Assembly (NCBI RefSeq): GCF_024362695.1
Contig: NW_026063270.1
Span: 230,197-294,196, forward strand
Source: Pectinophora gossypiella
Lineage: Eukaryota > Arthropoda > Insecta > Lepidoptera > Gelechiidae
Direction of reading: 5' to 3'
DNA length: 64,000 nucleotides
Part shown: positions 50,617 to 62,080 of the stretch, one piece after another
How positions within the stretch are numbered: position 1 is the first letter of the stretch
How the letters are laid out: each line of letters starts with the position of its first letter
Notes under the pieces: generated by a model
What the model was told of the DNA's origin: nothing
The model's database searches: none
Seen by the model: the letters and a program-made list of their open reading frames with translations, nothing else
Program-made: the position numbers and the translations under genes

Positions 50617-51932
50617 ACTAGATGTCGCGTGGTGCGCTCGCAGCAAGCTGCTAGCGTGTCCGGTATTAGTTAGAATCTTTTTCCCGCCATTTTTTTGCCG
50701 GCGATTGAATTTGACCAAGACTCGAATATGTCTCGTGAAATCCAAAAAGTTCTAGGTGCTATAGTTTTGCCAGGCCGTAGGGTGTCTCCCTGATGCGGAG
50801 CAGTTTTCCAAGATGACGTTCCGATAACGTCCCTATACATCATTTTACCTCTGAGACATTTCTGGAAAAACAAAAATTTATATGGCGGCCATCTTGTTTT
50901 TCGGCCATTTTGTTTTTTTTCACCGGCGATAAAATTTGACCAAGACTTGAATAGGTCTCGTGAAATCAAAAAAGTTCTAGGTGCTATAGTTTTGCCAGGC
51001 CGTAGGGTGACCCCTGATGCGGAGCAGTTTTCCAAGATGATGTTCCAATCACACCCCAATACATAATTTTTACCTCTGAGACATTTTCTGGAAAAACAAA
51101 AATTTGTATGGCGGCCATCTTGATTTTCGGCCATTTTGTTTTTTTTTTCACTGGCGATAAAATTTGACCAAGACTTTAATAGGCTTCGTGAAAACAAAAA
51201 AGTTCCAGGTGCGATAGTTTCGCCAGGCTGTAGGGTGTCTCCCTGATGCGGAGCAGCTTTACAAGATCGAAAAGTATTTCCATACTCAACATGATGTTTC
51301 GATCACATTCCTCATACATCATTTTTACCCCCGAGGCATTTTCGGGAAAAACGAAAATTTTGTATGGCGGCCATCTTGTTTTTCCGCCATTTTGTTTTTT
51401 TTCAGCGGGGATTGGATTTGACCAAGATTTAAATATGTTTCGCGAAAGAAAAATTGCTCCAGGTTTTATAGTTTTGCCAGGCCGTAGGGTGTCTTCCTGA
51501 TGCGGAGCAGGTTTTCAAGATCGAGAAGTATTTCCATACTCAACAATACGTTCCGATTACACCCCCATACACAGTTTTTACCCCTGAGACATTTTTTGAA
51601 AAAACAAAATTTAGTATGGCGGCCATCTTGTTTTTCCGCCATGTTGATTTTTTTCCACCAGGAATTGAATTTGACCAAGATTTAAATAGTTTTCGTGAAA
51701 AAATAATTGTTCCAGGTGCGATAGTTTCGCCAGACTGTAGGGCGTCTCCCTGATGCGGAGCAGTTTTCCAAGATCTGGAAGTTTTCCCATACTCACCGGA
51801 AGATTTGGATCACATCCCCCATACATCACTTTTACCCCCCGACGCTCCTTCTGGGAGAACAACCCTGTCAGTGAGTCAGTCAGTCAGTCAGTCAGTGAAT
51901 CAGTCAGTGGGTTTGTAGCTATATATATTATA
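50617..51932 (+). repeat. Composite element 16, five internal units
   Basis: Lies beyond the duplicated block. The head has a gctagcgtgtc variant. Confidence 0.8.
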
Positions 51933-54900
51933 ACTAGATGTCGCGTGGTTGGCTCGCAGCAAGCTGCTCGCGTGTCCTGTATTAGTTCGAAGCTTTGTAT
52001 TGGGGCCATCTTGTTTTTTGCCGGCGATTGAATTTGACCAAGACTCGAATATGTCTCGTGAAATCTAAAAAGTTCTAGGTGCTATAGTTGTGCCAGGCCG
52101 TAGGGTGACTCCTTGACGCGGAGCAGTTTTCAAAGATGACGTTCCGATCACACCCCTGTACATCATTTTCACACCCGAGACATTTTCATGAAAAACAAAA
52201 ATTTATATGGCGGCCATTTTGTATTTCGTCCATTTTGTTTTTTTTTTTGACCGGCGATAAAATTTGACCAAGATTTAAATAGGTTTCGTGAAAACAAAAA
52301 AGTTCCAGGTGCGATAGATTTGCCAGGCCGTAGGGTGTCTCCCTGATGCGGAGCAGTTTTTGAAGGTCGGGAAGTATGTCCATACTCAACATGACATTTT
52401 TATCACATCCCTCATACATCATATTCACCCCCGAGGCATTTTCGAGAAAAACGAAAATTTTGTATGGCGGCCATCTTAATTTTCCGCCATTTTGTTTTTT
52501 TTTTACCGGCGATAAAATTTGACTAAGATTTAAATAGGTTTTGTGAAAAAATTATTGCTCCAGGTTTTATAGTTTTGCCAGACCGTAGGGTGTCTCCCTG
52601 ATGCGGAGCAGTTTTTCAAGATCGAGCAGTATTGAAATACTCAACATGACGATCCGATCACAATACTATACATCATTTTTACCCCCGAGGCATTTTTAGG
52701 AAAAACGAAAAATTTGTATGGCGGCCATCTTGAATTTCCGCCATTTTGATTTTTTTTCACAAGCAATTAAATTTGACCAAGATTTAAATAGGTATCGTGA
52801 AAACTAAAAAGTTCCAGGTGCGATAGGTTTGCCAGGCCGTAGGGTGTCTCCCTGATGCGGAGCAGTTTCTGAAGATCAAGAAATATTTCCATACTCAACA
52901 TGACCTTCCGATTACGCCCCCATACATTGTTTTTGCCTCCGAGACATTTTCTGGAAAAACAAAATTTTGTATGGCGGCCATCTTGTTTTTCCGCCATTTT
53001 GGTTTTTTTTCACCGGTGATTGAATTTGACCAGGAATTAAATAGGTTTCGTGAAAACAGAATTTTTCCAGGTGCGATAGTTTTGCCAGACGGTAGGGTCT
53101 CTCCCTGATGCGGAGCAGTTTTCGAAGATCGAGCAGTATTTTCATACTCGACATGACGTTCCGATCACACGTGCTATACATCATTTTTACCCCCGAGACA
53201 TTTTCTGGAAAAATGAAAATTTTGTATGGCGGCCATCTTGTTTTCCGCCATTTTGATTTTTTTGCAACGGTGATAAAATTTGACCAAGATTAAAATACAT
53301 TGTGCGAAAAAAAAATGATCCAGATGTGATAGTTTTGCCAGGCCGTAGGGTGCCGCCCTGATGCGGAGCAGTTTTTGAAGGTCGGGAAGTATACTCGTAC
53401 TCTACATGACGTTCCGATCACATCCCTATACATAATTTTTACCTTCGAGGCATTTTCGGGAAAAACGAAAAATTTGTATGGCGGCCATCTTGTTTTTCCG
53501 CCATTTTGTTTTTTTTTCACCGGCAACTAAATTTGACCAAGATTTAAATAGGTATCGTGAAAACTAAAAAGTTCCACGTGCGATAGTTTCACCAGGCCGT
53601 AGGGTGTCTCCCTGATGCGGAGCAGTTTTCGAAGATTGAGAACATTTTCCGTATTCGACAAGACACTCCGATTACAATCCCATATACAGTTTTTACCCCC
53701 GAGACATTTTCTGGGAAAACAAAATTTTGTATGGCGGCCATCTTGTTTTTCCGCCATTTTGTTTTTTTTTCACCGACAATAGAATTTGACCAAGATTTAA
53801 ATAGAATTCGTGAAAAAAGAATCGTTCCAGGTGCGATAGTTTTGCCAGGCCGTAGGGTGTCTCCCTGATGCGGAGCAGTTTTCCAAGATGACGTTCCGAT
53901 CACACCCCTATACATATTTTTTGACCTTGAGGAATTTTCTAGAAAAACAAAAATTTATATGGCGGCCATCTTGTTTTTCGGCCATTTTGTTTTTTTTCAC
54001 CGGCGATAAAATTTGACCAAGATTTAAATAGGTCTCGTGAAAAAAGAATCGTTCCAGGTGCGATAGTTTTGCCGGGGCGTGTGTCTCCGTGACGAGGAGC
54101 AGTTTTCGAAGACCGGGAAGTAATTCCGTACTCTACATGACGTTCCGATCACACCTCCCATACATCATTTTTAGCACCGAGGCTTTTTCTGTATAAGGGA
54201 AATTTTGTATGGCGGCCATCTTGTTTTTCCGCCATTTTGATTTTTGTCACCAGCGATTGAATTTGACCAAGATTTAAATAGGTATCGTGAAAACTAAAAA
54301 GTTCTACGTGCGATAGATTCACCAGGCCGTAGGGTGTCTCCCTGATGCGGAGCAGTTTTTCAAGATCGAACAGTTTTTCCATACTCAGCTTGACGTTTCG
54401 ATCACACCTCCCATACATCATTTTTACCTCCGAGACATTTTCTGAAAAAACGAAGTTTTGTATTTCGTCCATTTTGTTTTTTTTTTGACCGGCGATAAAA
54501 TTTGACCAAGATTTAAATAGGTTTCGTGAAAACAAAAAAGTTCCAGGTGCGATAGATTTGCCAGGCCGTAGGGTATCTCCCTGATGCGGAGCAGTTTTCC
54601 AAGATGACGTTCCGATCATCAATTTTACCTCTGAGACATTTTCTGGAAAAACAAAAATTTGTATGGCGGCCATCTTGTTTTTCGGCCATTTTGTTTTTTT
54701 TTTCACCGGGGATAAAATTTAACCAAGAATTAAATAAATTTCGTGAAAACAAAAAAGGTCCAGATGCGATAGTTTCGCCAGGCCGTAGGGTGTCTCCCTG
54801 ATGCGGAGCAGTTTTCCAAGATCGAGCAGTATTTCCATACTCTACTTGAGGTTTTGATCATACATCATTTTTACCCCCGAGGCATTTTTTGAAAAAATAA

Positions 54901-55750
54901 CATTTTGTATGGCGGCCATCTTGTTTTTCCGCCATTTTGTTTTTTTTTTTCACCGGCGATTGAATTTGACCAAGATTTAAATAGGTTTCGTGAAAACAGA
55001 AAAGTTCCAGGTGCGATAGTTTCCTCAGGCCATAGGGTCTCTCCCTGATGCGGAGCAGATTTTCAAGATCGAGCAGTATTTCCATACTCTACTTGAGGTT
55101 TTGATCACACCTCCCATACATCATTTTTACCCCCGAGGCATTTTTTGAAAAAAATAACATTTTGTATGGCGGCCATCTTGTTTTTCCGCCATTTTGTTTT
55201 TTTTTCACCGGCGAAAAAATTTGACCAGGATTTAAATAGGTATCGTGAAAACAAAAAAGTCCTAGGTGCGATAGTTTTCCCAGGCCGTAGGGTGTCTCCC
55301 TGACGCGGAGCAGATTTAAAAGATCGAGAAGTACTTCCATACTCAACATGACATTCCGATTACAACCCCATGCACAGTTTTTACCAACGAGACATTTTCT
55401 GGAAAAACAAAATTTTGTATGGCGGCCATCTTGTTTTTCCGCCATTTTGATTTTTTTTCACCGGTGATTGAATTTGACCAGGAATTAAATAGGTTTCGTG
55501 AAAAAAAATTTGATCCAGCTATAATAGTTGCGCCAGGCCGTAGGGTCTCTCCCTGATGCGGAGCAGTTTTCCAAGATCTGGAAGTTTTCCCATACTCACC
55601 GGAAGATCTCGATCACACCCCCCATACATCATTTTTACCCCCCGACGCTCCTTCTGGGAGAACAACCCTGTCAGTGAGTCAGTGAGTCAGTGAGTCAATG
55701 GGTTTGTAGCTATATATAGTATAATAATATAATAATAATAATAATAATAA
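51933..55750 (+). repeat. Composite element 17, about fifteen internal units
   Basis: The longest member, at 3.8 kb. Several units have degenerate conserved words (gacgcgg, gacgagg). Its ATA tail, expanded to a (TAA)n tract at 55725-55750, is the target of the Dong-like element. Confidence 0.8.
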
Positions 55751-55862
55751 GCCCCCCAAAACCCTACCTTACGTCCGGGCCGAACACCAGGCCCACGTGG
55801 GGGGCGGACACGCGTACTGTTGAAACTTACGCGGCCAACAAGGCAAAGGTAACCCATTCAAT

Positions 55863-56393
55863 ATGGAGCTACGTTCTAATAGAGTATGTAAAGGGCCGCT
55901 GCCCGGGGGTGAGCGCCGGGGCACACCTGGAGCCGATGCTGGGTGTGACAGCATGCGGACCATTGGCGGTGGGGGACTGAGCAGGCGGGTTCCCCCCGAA
56001 CAATCGACTACAGCCGAAACACATCACAATACACAAATTAGTTTCAATAGACCAGATAATCCAACCGAGGATGTTTCGCAGGAAAGCTCTTTTGCCTCAC
56101 AACCTGTGACCACCAAGGCTGGGAAACCCAGAGTGCGTATGAGATGGGACAATGATGTAAACTTGTTTATCATGCGCACATACTACTACATTACCAGATT
56201 AGAAACTGATAAGACTATGTATCGTAAACGTTTATACGACAAGTTTAAACTTAAATATCCCGAAGTCAATGTGACTGAACAACGCGTCGCCGACCAGTTG
56301 CGAGTTATACTAAGAAACAAGCTGCTATCTGATGATGACATTGCTCAAATAAAAACACACTACTACAAAATGAAGAGCCCAACACTCAGATAA
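55863..56393 (+). pseudogene. N-terminal part of the Dong-like protein (Myb-like)
   Basis: About 176 residues from an ATG. The Gly/Pro/Arg-rich start is followed by a Myb/SANT-like helical segment (about 95-160: RMRWDNDVNLFIMRTYYY to QRVADQLRVILRN), the type that gives R2/R4 proteins DNA binding. It ends early at 56393. The continuation lies in the frame reached after a one-base loss, most simply in the A-run at about 56376-56381, because the other frame is open from there into the RT part. Both halves therefore belong to one broken gene. Confidence 0.75.
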
Positions 56394-56785
56394 TTGCTCA
56401 AACACCACTAAACAATATTTCTCCCATACCGTCACCACAGAATTCATTCAGATCAACTCCTCCCACAACCCAATCTTCCACTCAAAATACCGATGTTCAA
56501 CCATACAATTCTCAACCATTCTACTCATCTGATGCATCTACTCAAACTACTTATTCTGCGAGCACTCCCCTTATTCAAATAGACCAATCAACAGAAATCA
56601 CAGAAAGAACTCCAGTCTCCAACGAGTATGTTGAAAACCTCACAAATCAATTCAATACGGCTATCGCACAATTCACTGGATCAGATCCTACTACCCGACC
56701 AAAGTTACCTCACCTTAAAGGCCAAAAAAAAATACACGAACTTGTACACGTTTTTAACAATGATATTTTACCTAAATTCTTCACA

Positions 56786-59416
56786 TTGGATTCCGACTTG
56801 ACGCACATTCATACCTTAGTCTATTGCAGTGCGTTAGTTATTAGTAGGCAACTAGGTTACAAAATTAGTTCAGAAAAGGAAAACACTGGCAGAAACAAGG
56901 GTAGAAAAAATATAGGTCGACCAGCATGGGAAGTCAGACTGGAGAGTGATATAACTAAACTTAGATCGGACATTGGACGGCTAACTCATTTTATAAGCGG
57001 CAACAGATCAAGAAAAGTTCTTAAAGCAGTAGATATAATATTTAAAAATACAAAAATTCACTCATCTCACGAAAAAGAAAATGCTAGACCGGAAGAATAT
57101 TTAGATACACTGAAGCAAAAACTTTCACTAAAAGCACACAGATTGGCGAGGTATAGAAAGTCACTGAAGAGGAAGGAAGACAATAAACTATTTAGTAGGA
57201 ATGAGAAGGCATTTTATAGGTCTATGAACAGCAGTAAAGATAATAACTTTAATACTATAGGAGCACCAGATGCGAAAGACCTAAAAGAATATTGGGCCGG
57301 AATATGGGAAAAAAGATCAGAACATAATAGCACAGCAGAATGGATTCAAAAAGAAAAACAGCAGTGGGACAGTATCGAGGAAATGGAATTCATAGGAGTC
57401 GTCGCAACAGATATTGAAAGAGTTACGAGCAAAATGAAAAATTGGAAGGCTGCTGGAATAGATGGAATACACAACTTCTGGTATAAAAAATTTACTTTAC
57501 TTCATGACATTTTGGCCAAACTCATAACCGACTTAATAAATGGAGCTATTCCGCTACCTACATTTATAACTACAGGGATAACATACATGCTGCCGAAGTC
57601 CCAAAATACAAGTGACCCATCTCAATACCGTCCTATTACATGTCTACCAACTCTATACAAATTGATCACGTCTTGTATTACAAATAAAATTACCTCTCAT
57701 TTGGAAATGTATAACATCGTAGCAGAAGAACAAAAGGGCTGTCGACAGAAGCACAGGGGTTGCAAAGAACAGTTGATAATAGATTCTACTATACTTAAAC
57801 ATGCTAACAAACACAATAGAAATTTGTTTATATCTTATATCGATTATAAAAAAGCATTTGACAGTGTTCCACACTCTTGGCTTATTAGTATTCTCCAAAT
57901 TTACAAAATTAATCCCTCAATTATATCATTCCTGGAGAATGCCATGGCTAACTGGAAAACTACGTTAACACTTACTACTGACAGAACATCAATAACAACG
58001 GATGAAATCCAAATTAGAAATGGCATTTTCCAGGGAGACTCACTAAGTCCCCTGTGGTTCTGTATGGCACTAAACCCACTCTCACGCTTGCTTTCACAGT
58101 ATAACCGGGGATATAAACTTACACATGACACTTCAGTTACTCACCTGATGTACATGGATGACATCAAATTGTACGGTAAATCGGATAAAGATATGGAAGG
58201 ATTGTTAAAAACTACTACAGAATTTAGCGCAGATATTAAAATGACTTTTGGTTTAGACAAATGTAAGACATTAAATATAAAAAAGGGAAAAATAGTTGGA
58301 GGAAATTATACTATTTCCGATACTATAAATATAGAAGCTATGGATAATAATGACTTATATAAATATTTAGGCATTCAACAGGCAAAATCCATCAATCACA
58401 CTCACATTAAGAACGCTCTCTCAACCGAGTACATCAGGAGAGTAAAACAAGTATGCAAGAAACAGTTATATTCCCGCAATTTAAGTAAAGCCATAAATAC
58501 TTACGCCATCCCAGTTCTCACCTATTCATTCGGCATCATCAAGTGGTCAAAAACAGATATTAATAACTTAGAAATTAAAACCAGAACTACTTTAACTAAA
58601 AATAATTATCTCCATCCAAAATCTGCGGTGGAAAGAACGAGCATCAAAAGATTGCAGGGTGGTAGAGGGCTGATAGACTTGAAAATATTATGGCAAAACC
58701 AATTAAGGAATTTGAGGGAGTTTTTCTATGAAAAGGTTAACACCAGTCCAATACATGCTGCTATTGTAAAAACTGACGACAACTACACTCCCTTAAATCT
58801 GAAAGATAAGGAAAAACAGTTTAAAGCAGGTAAAGACCAAGAGAAAGAAAAGGTTGATGCGTGGAGAAGGAAAGAGCTACATGGAAGACACATTCATGAT
58901 CTCGAACAACCGCATATAGATTTTGAAGCCTCTTGTAAATGGTTGGCTTATGGTAATTTGTTCCCAGAAACAGAAGGATTTATGATAGCCATTCAGGACC
59001 AGGTGATCAATACAAGAAACTACAAAAAATACATACTTAAAGAAACTATAGACACAGATACTTGCCGCAAATGTCACAGACAGCCTGAGACAATCCAACA
59101 TATCACCGGAGCATGCTCTTTTCTTGTCCAAACCGATTATACACACCGCCATAACCAAATAGTACAATACATACATCAGAAATTAGCCATTAAACACAAA
59201 CTTATTGAGGGAAACCCAAAACCGTACTACGAATACTCACCTAAGCCCGTGTTGGAGAATACCAAGATAAAAATGTATTACGACCGCGCCATCTTAACAG
59301 ATGGAACAATTCATTACAATAGACCAGATGTTACCATTATAGATAAAGATACAAAAATTGGATACTTAATAGACGTAACAATTCCAAATACTCACAATAT
59401 TCAACCACGGGGGTGA
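56786..59416 (+). pseudogene. Dong-like reverse transcriptase and endonuclease, C-terminally disrupted
   Basis: 876 residues from the first ATG; the frame is open upstream to about 56370. RT motifs are KAAGIDGI (221-228), first catalytic Asp 353 in YIDYKKAFDS, FQGDSLSPL (415-423) and YMDD (456-459). A CX2CX8HX4C knuckle (C760, C763, H772, C777) follows, then the restriction-like endonuclease residues RPD (846-848) and D863. The enzyme should nick TAA-rich DNA and copy its RNA there. After NIQ (871-873) the frame breaks into PRG and stop. The family's expected C-terminal continuation is missing or shifted, so endonuclease function is doubtful. Confidence 0.9.
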
Positions 59417-59571
59417 TCCCCAAGCACCTACACCACAGTCTGAAAATGCTAGGTCTTCCTGCCAACACGTATGTCATCATGCAGAAAGCAGCCATCCTTA
59501 ACACCTGTCGGATAGTACGCAAATTCCTATCCTCCGACACTGACATCATGACTGAAGGCACAGATACTTAA
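59404..59571 (+). pseudogene. Detached C-terminal remnant of the Dong-like protein
   Basis: A different frame from the main one reads TTGVIPKHLHHSLKMLGLP and continues to TAA at 59569-59571. TTGVIPK is the type of C-terminal motif found in R4-type proteins. It directly abuts the main frame, which indicates an internal deletion that also shifted the frame. Confidence 0.65.
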
Positions 59572-59664
59572 TTATTGTACCCTCCTTCCAGTGGCACTTG
59601 GTCTGTGGCCCGTGTCTCTGGCAAATACCCTCCGAAAGAGGAGATAAACTAAAGTTTAAAAAAG

Positions 59665-59760
59665 AATAATAATAATATAATAACTAGATGGTGCTAAGTG
59701 CGCTCGCTGCTAAAGCAGCTTCGCGGGCGTTGTATGTGGATTGACGTTTTCGTATAGTTT
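59665..59760 (+). repeat. ATA tract and related ACTAGATG head
   Basis: The right flank of the Dong-like insert is aataataataatataata, then ACTAGATGGTGCTAAGTGCG at 59683 and a GCTGCT-aa-AGCAGC hairpin. It resembles the array head in layout but has its own sequence. A sister family to the array elements is likely. Confidence 0.55.
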
Positions 59761-59843
59761 GTTTCGCATCACAGATTTGTAATAACTATTAAGACAGACA
59801 CAAAAAGAAATAAAAAACATGTGTAGGATATTGTTGGTTTATT

Positions 59844-60040
59844 TTATGTTATAAAAAATATATATATATATATAACATTATATTCTCTCTCTCTCCCCTT
59901 GCATTGTTCCCATATGGTGGTGGGGTCTTTATTCCGAGTCTTTTCCTTCCACTTCGCTCTGTTGGATGTATCGTCTGCGGAAACATTGCAGGAACAAGAT
60001 CTTCTTTGATGACATCTGCTTCTTTGCCTTCTGTATTTCC
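59844..60040 (-). CDS. Possible 3'-terminal exon, unknown product
   Basis: On the minus strand a good acceptor (ttttatttttaacag) at about 60040 is followed by an open frame of about 60 codons. It reads GNTEGKEADVIKEDLVPAMF and then PTERSGRKRLGIKTPPPYGN, runs into a TA repeat and stops at 59846-59844. An AATAAA overlaps at 59843-59838. The composition looks like real coding sequence with a basic, Pro-rich end. I do not recognise the family, and no upstream exon could be identified. It could be a host gene end or a transposon exon. Confidence 0.35.
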
Positions 60041-61347
60041 TGTTAAAAATAAAATAATATTAATTTATTTATAATAACGTATAGATATAATATCCTTTTC
60101 TTAGTCGATAGCGATACGTTTTTGCCAAAGTGGTCGTGGTCGTCATGTAACGTACCTAGATTCTTGTCACTATTGATTGCTGGCTGTCACACTGCTGCAT
60201 TCATTGAAGAAGCTACCGACATCAGGCTTGGTTGAAATAATACTATTGTATTAATAATCTCCTACGCAGTTTTTTGCCTTTTGAATTTCCTATAAATAAA
60301 ATATATATTAAATATTATATATAATTTCTTTTCCTTGGTCGATAGCGATACGTCTTTGCCAAAATAGTCGTGGTCGTCATGTAACGTACCTCGATATCTT
60401 GTAACTTTTGATTTGCTGTCTGTCACACTGCTAAAAAAAAAAAAAAAAAAAAAGCGTGCATTGAAGGACTTCGGCTTGGTCGATTTTATTCTATTGCAAT
60501 CATAATCTCCTACACAGTTTATTACACTCTGCATTTCCTGTGAATAAAATATATATACATTTTTTTTCCTTAGTCTATAGCGATACGTTTATGCCAAAGT
60601 GGTCGTGATCGTCATGTAACGTACCTCGACATCTAGTTACTTTTGATTGCTGGCTGTCACACTGGCTGCATTCTTTGAATGAGCGGCCAAATCAGGCTTG
60701 GTTTATATAATACTATTGTATTAATGATCTCCTACGCAGTTTTTTGTCTTCTGCATTTCCTGTAAATAAAACATATAATTAAATATTATATGTAATTATT
60801 TTCCTTAGTCGATAGCAATACGTTTTTGCCAAAATAGTTGTGGTTCGTCATGTAACGTACCTCGACACTCTTGTTACTTTTGATTGCTGGCTGTCACACT
60901 GCTGCATTCATTGAAGGAGCTGGCAACATCAGGTTTGGTTTATATAATACTTTTGTATTAATGATCTCCTACGCAGTTTTTTTCCTTCTGCATTTTCCTG
61001 TAAATAAAATATATAATTTATTTTCCTTAGTTGATAGCGATACGTTTTTGCCAAAATAGTCCGTGGGTCGTCTTGAAACGTACCTCGATATCTTGTAACT
61101 TTTGATTGTTGGCTGTCACACTGCTGCATTCATTGAAGGGGCTGCTGACTTCAGGCTTTGGTCGATTTTATTCTATTGTATTCATTGAACTCCTACACAG
61201 TTTATTGCCTCTGCATTTCCTGTAAATAAAATATATATTATTATTTTTTTCCTTAGTCTATAGCGATTACGTTTTTGCCAAAATAGTCGTGGTCGTCATG
61301 AAACGTACCTCGATATCTTGTTACTTTTGATTGCTAGCTGTCACACT
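60020..61347. repeat. Tandem array of 225-240-bp units, each with an acceptor-like sequence
   Basis: The words gatagcgatacgtttttgcc, gtcatgtaacgtacctcga and gctggctgtcacactgctgc recur near 60107, 60340, 60577, 60811, 61035 and 61260. On the minus strand each unit reads (ttttattta)cag followed by GAAATGCAGAAGGC, which copies the start of the possible exon at 60040. The second unit holds an A22 run at about 60434-60455. Confidence 0.8.
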
Positions 61348-61969
61348 ATTGAAGTATTTGGTAAGTAAAAATGTTAAATTATCGTGTAATGGGCATTATG
61401 ATAACTTATTTCAAATATGTAAAATTTTGTCAATCAACAGTAAACTTCACTACCTTATTGGATTACAATATATTATAGCGAGGATCATAAAACAAATGTA
61501 AAAAAATAAATATAACACTAGACGAGTAAGAGAGGGTAACTTATTCAACCTAGAGTGACTAATTATTATGGGGAAAGAGCCACAAATACATGGTGCCGAA
61601 AATATTTAACGAAATAAAAATTGTTAAGAGAGGATCTAAATTAAGTGTAGGAATGTTAAAGTCAAGGCTAAGGGACACACTGCTTAGCGGAGAACTTCTC
61701 TAATTTAGTACCTAACGTTCTTGTTGGGTTATGTTCGAACTATGTGGAATGGCATCTAAGCTGAGCGATGGGTTTCTTGGACCTTATATATTGTAAGTTA
61801 CCTTGATTGTTGTGGTTTTTCTATTTTATTATTTATCTAGGTGAGTAGAAATTTATGTTTATTAGATAAGCGCATCTCGCCATCAAACGTAACAGTTTGG
61901 CGGGTTAATATTGTAAGAAATAAAATTGTACTTACCAATTTAACAATAAAAAAAAAAAAAAAAAAAACT
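61348..61969 (+). mobile_element. Retroposed insert with poly(A) tail
   Basis: It interrupts the tandem unit within gctgtcacact/ctgctgcattc and ends in about 20 A after an AATAAA some 30 bases upstream. A short flanking repeat (act) is possible. A brief frame near 61591-61701 (VPKIFNEIKIVKRGSKLSV onward) looks like the decayed C-terminus of a LINE protein. It is probably a 5'-truncated LINE or processed transcript. Confidence 0.6.
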
Positions 61970-62080
61970 GCTGCATTCATTGAAATAGCGGCCACATCAG
62001 GCTTGGTAGTACTATTGTATTAAAATCTCCTAACGCAGTTTTTAGCATTGTGCATTTCCTGTTAAAAAAAATAATGTTAA
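61970..62080. repeat. Rest of the interrupted tandem unit
   Basis: ctgctgcattcattgaaata up to gtgcatttcctgtt completes the sixth unit after the poly(A) insert. It includes a seventh acceptor-like word on the minus strand. Confidence 0.7.

Larger units (their letters stand above)
18898..55750 (+). repeat. 37-kb train of composite, internally repeated elements
   Basis: Full copies start ACTAGATGTCGCGTGGTTCG, with a GCAGC-aa-GCTGC hairpin. Internal units of about 210-255 bp follow, containing 'gccaggccgtagggtgtctc' and 'cctgatgcggagcag'. A special last unit ends 'cgacgctccttctgggagaac', followed by (CAGT)n, gggtttgtagctatata and an ATA-rich tail that abuts the next ACTAG. I count about 25 such elements and roughly 130 internal units. 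First and last units keep their identity from copy to copy, so whole elements moved or duplicated. The many short frames on both strands are by-products of the repeated unit and not genes. The family name is unknown to me. Confidence 0.9.
55751..59664 (+). mobile_element. Dong-like (R4-clade) non-LTR retrotransposon in a TAA repeat
   Basis: It starts gccccccaaaaccctacc straight after (TAA)n and ends aaagtttaaaaaag before more aataataata. The encoded parts are a Myb-like region, RT, CCHC knuckle and restriction-like endonuclease, the layout of R2/R4-type elements. Bombyx Dong is known to sit in TAA repeats. The 5' GC-rich leader appears complete, so this is near full length, but the open frame is broken twice and the copy is probably dead. 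Confidence 0.85.

Noticed and set aside
18856..55445. Dozens of open frames of 60-185 codons on both strands with recurring peptides (MAAILFFRHF..., LLRIRETPYGLAKLSHLE...)
   Set aside because: They are translations of the same noncoding unit repeated about 130 times. They start and stop at unit borders, occur on both strands at once and resemble no protein family.
18898..55750. CRISPR array
   Set aside because: Units are over 200 bp, diverged, without a short constant repeat and unique-spacer pattern, and the sequence is eukaryotic.
60434..60455. A22 run as the tail of a separate retroposed element
   Set aside because: The tandem unit continues on both sides without a gap or insert, so it is an expanded A-run within the unit.
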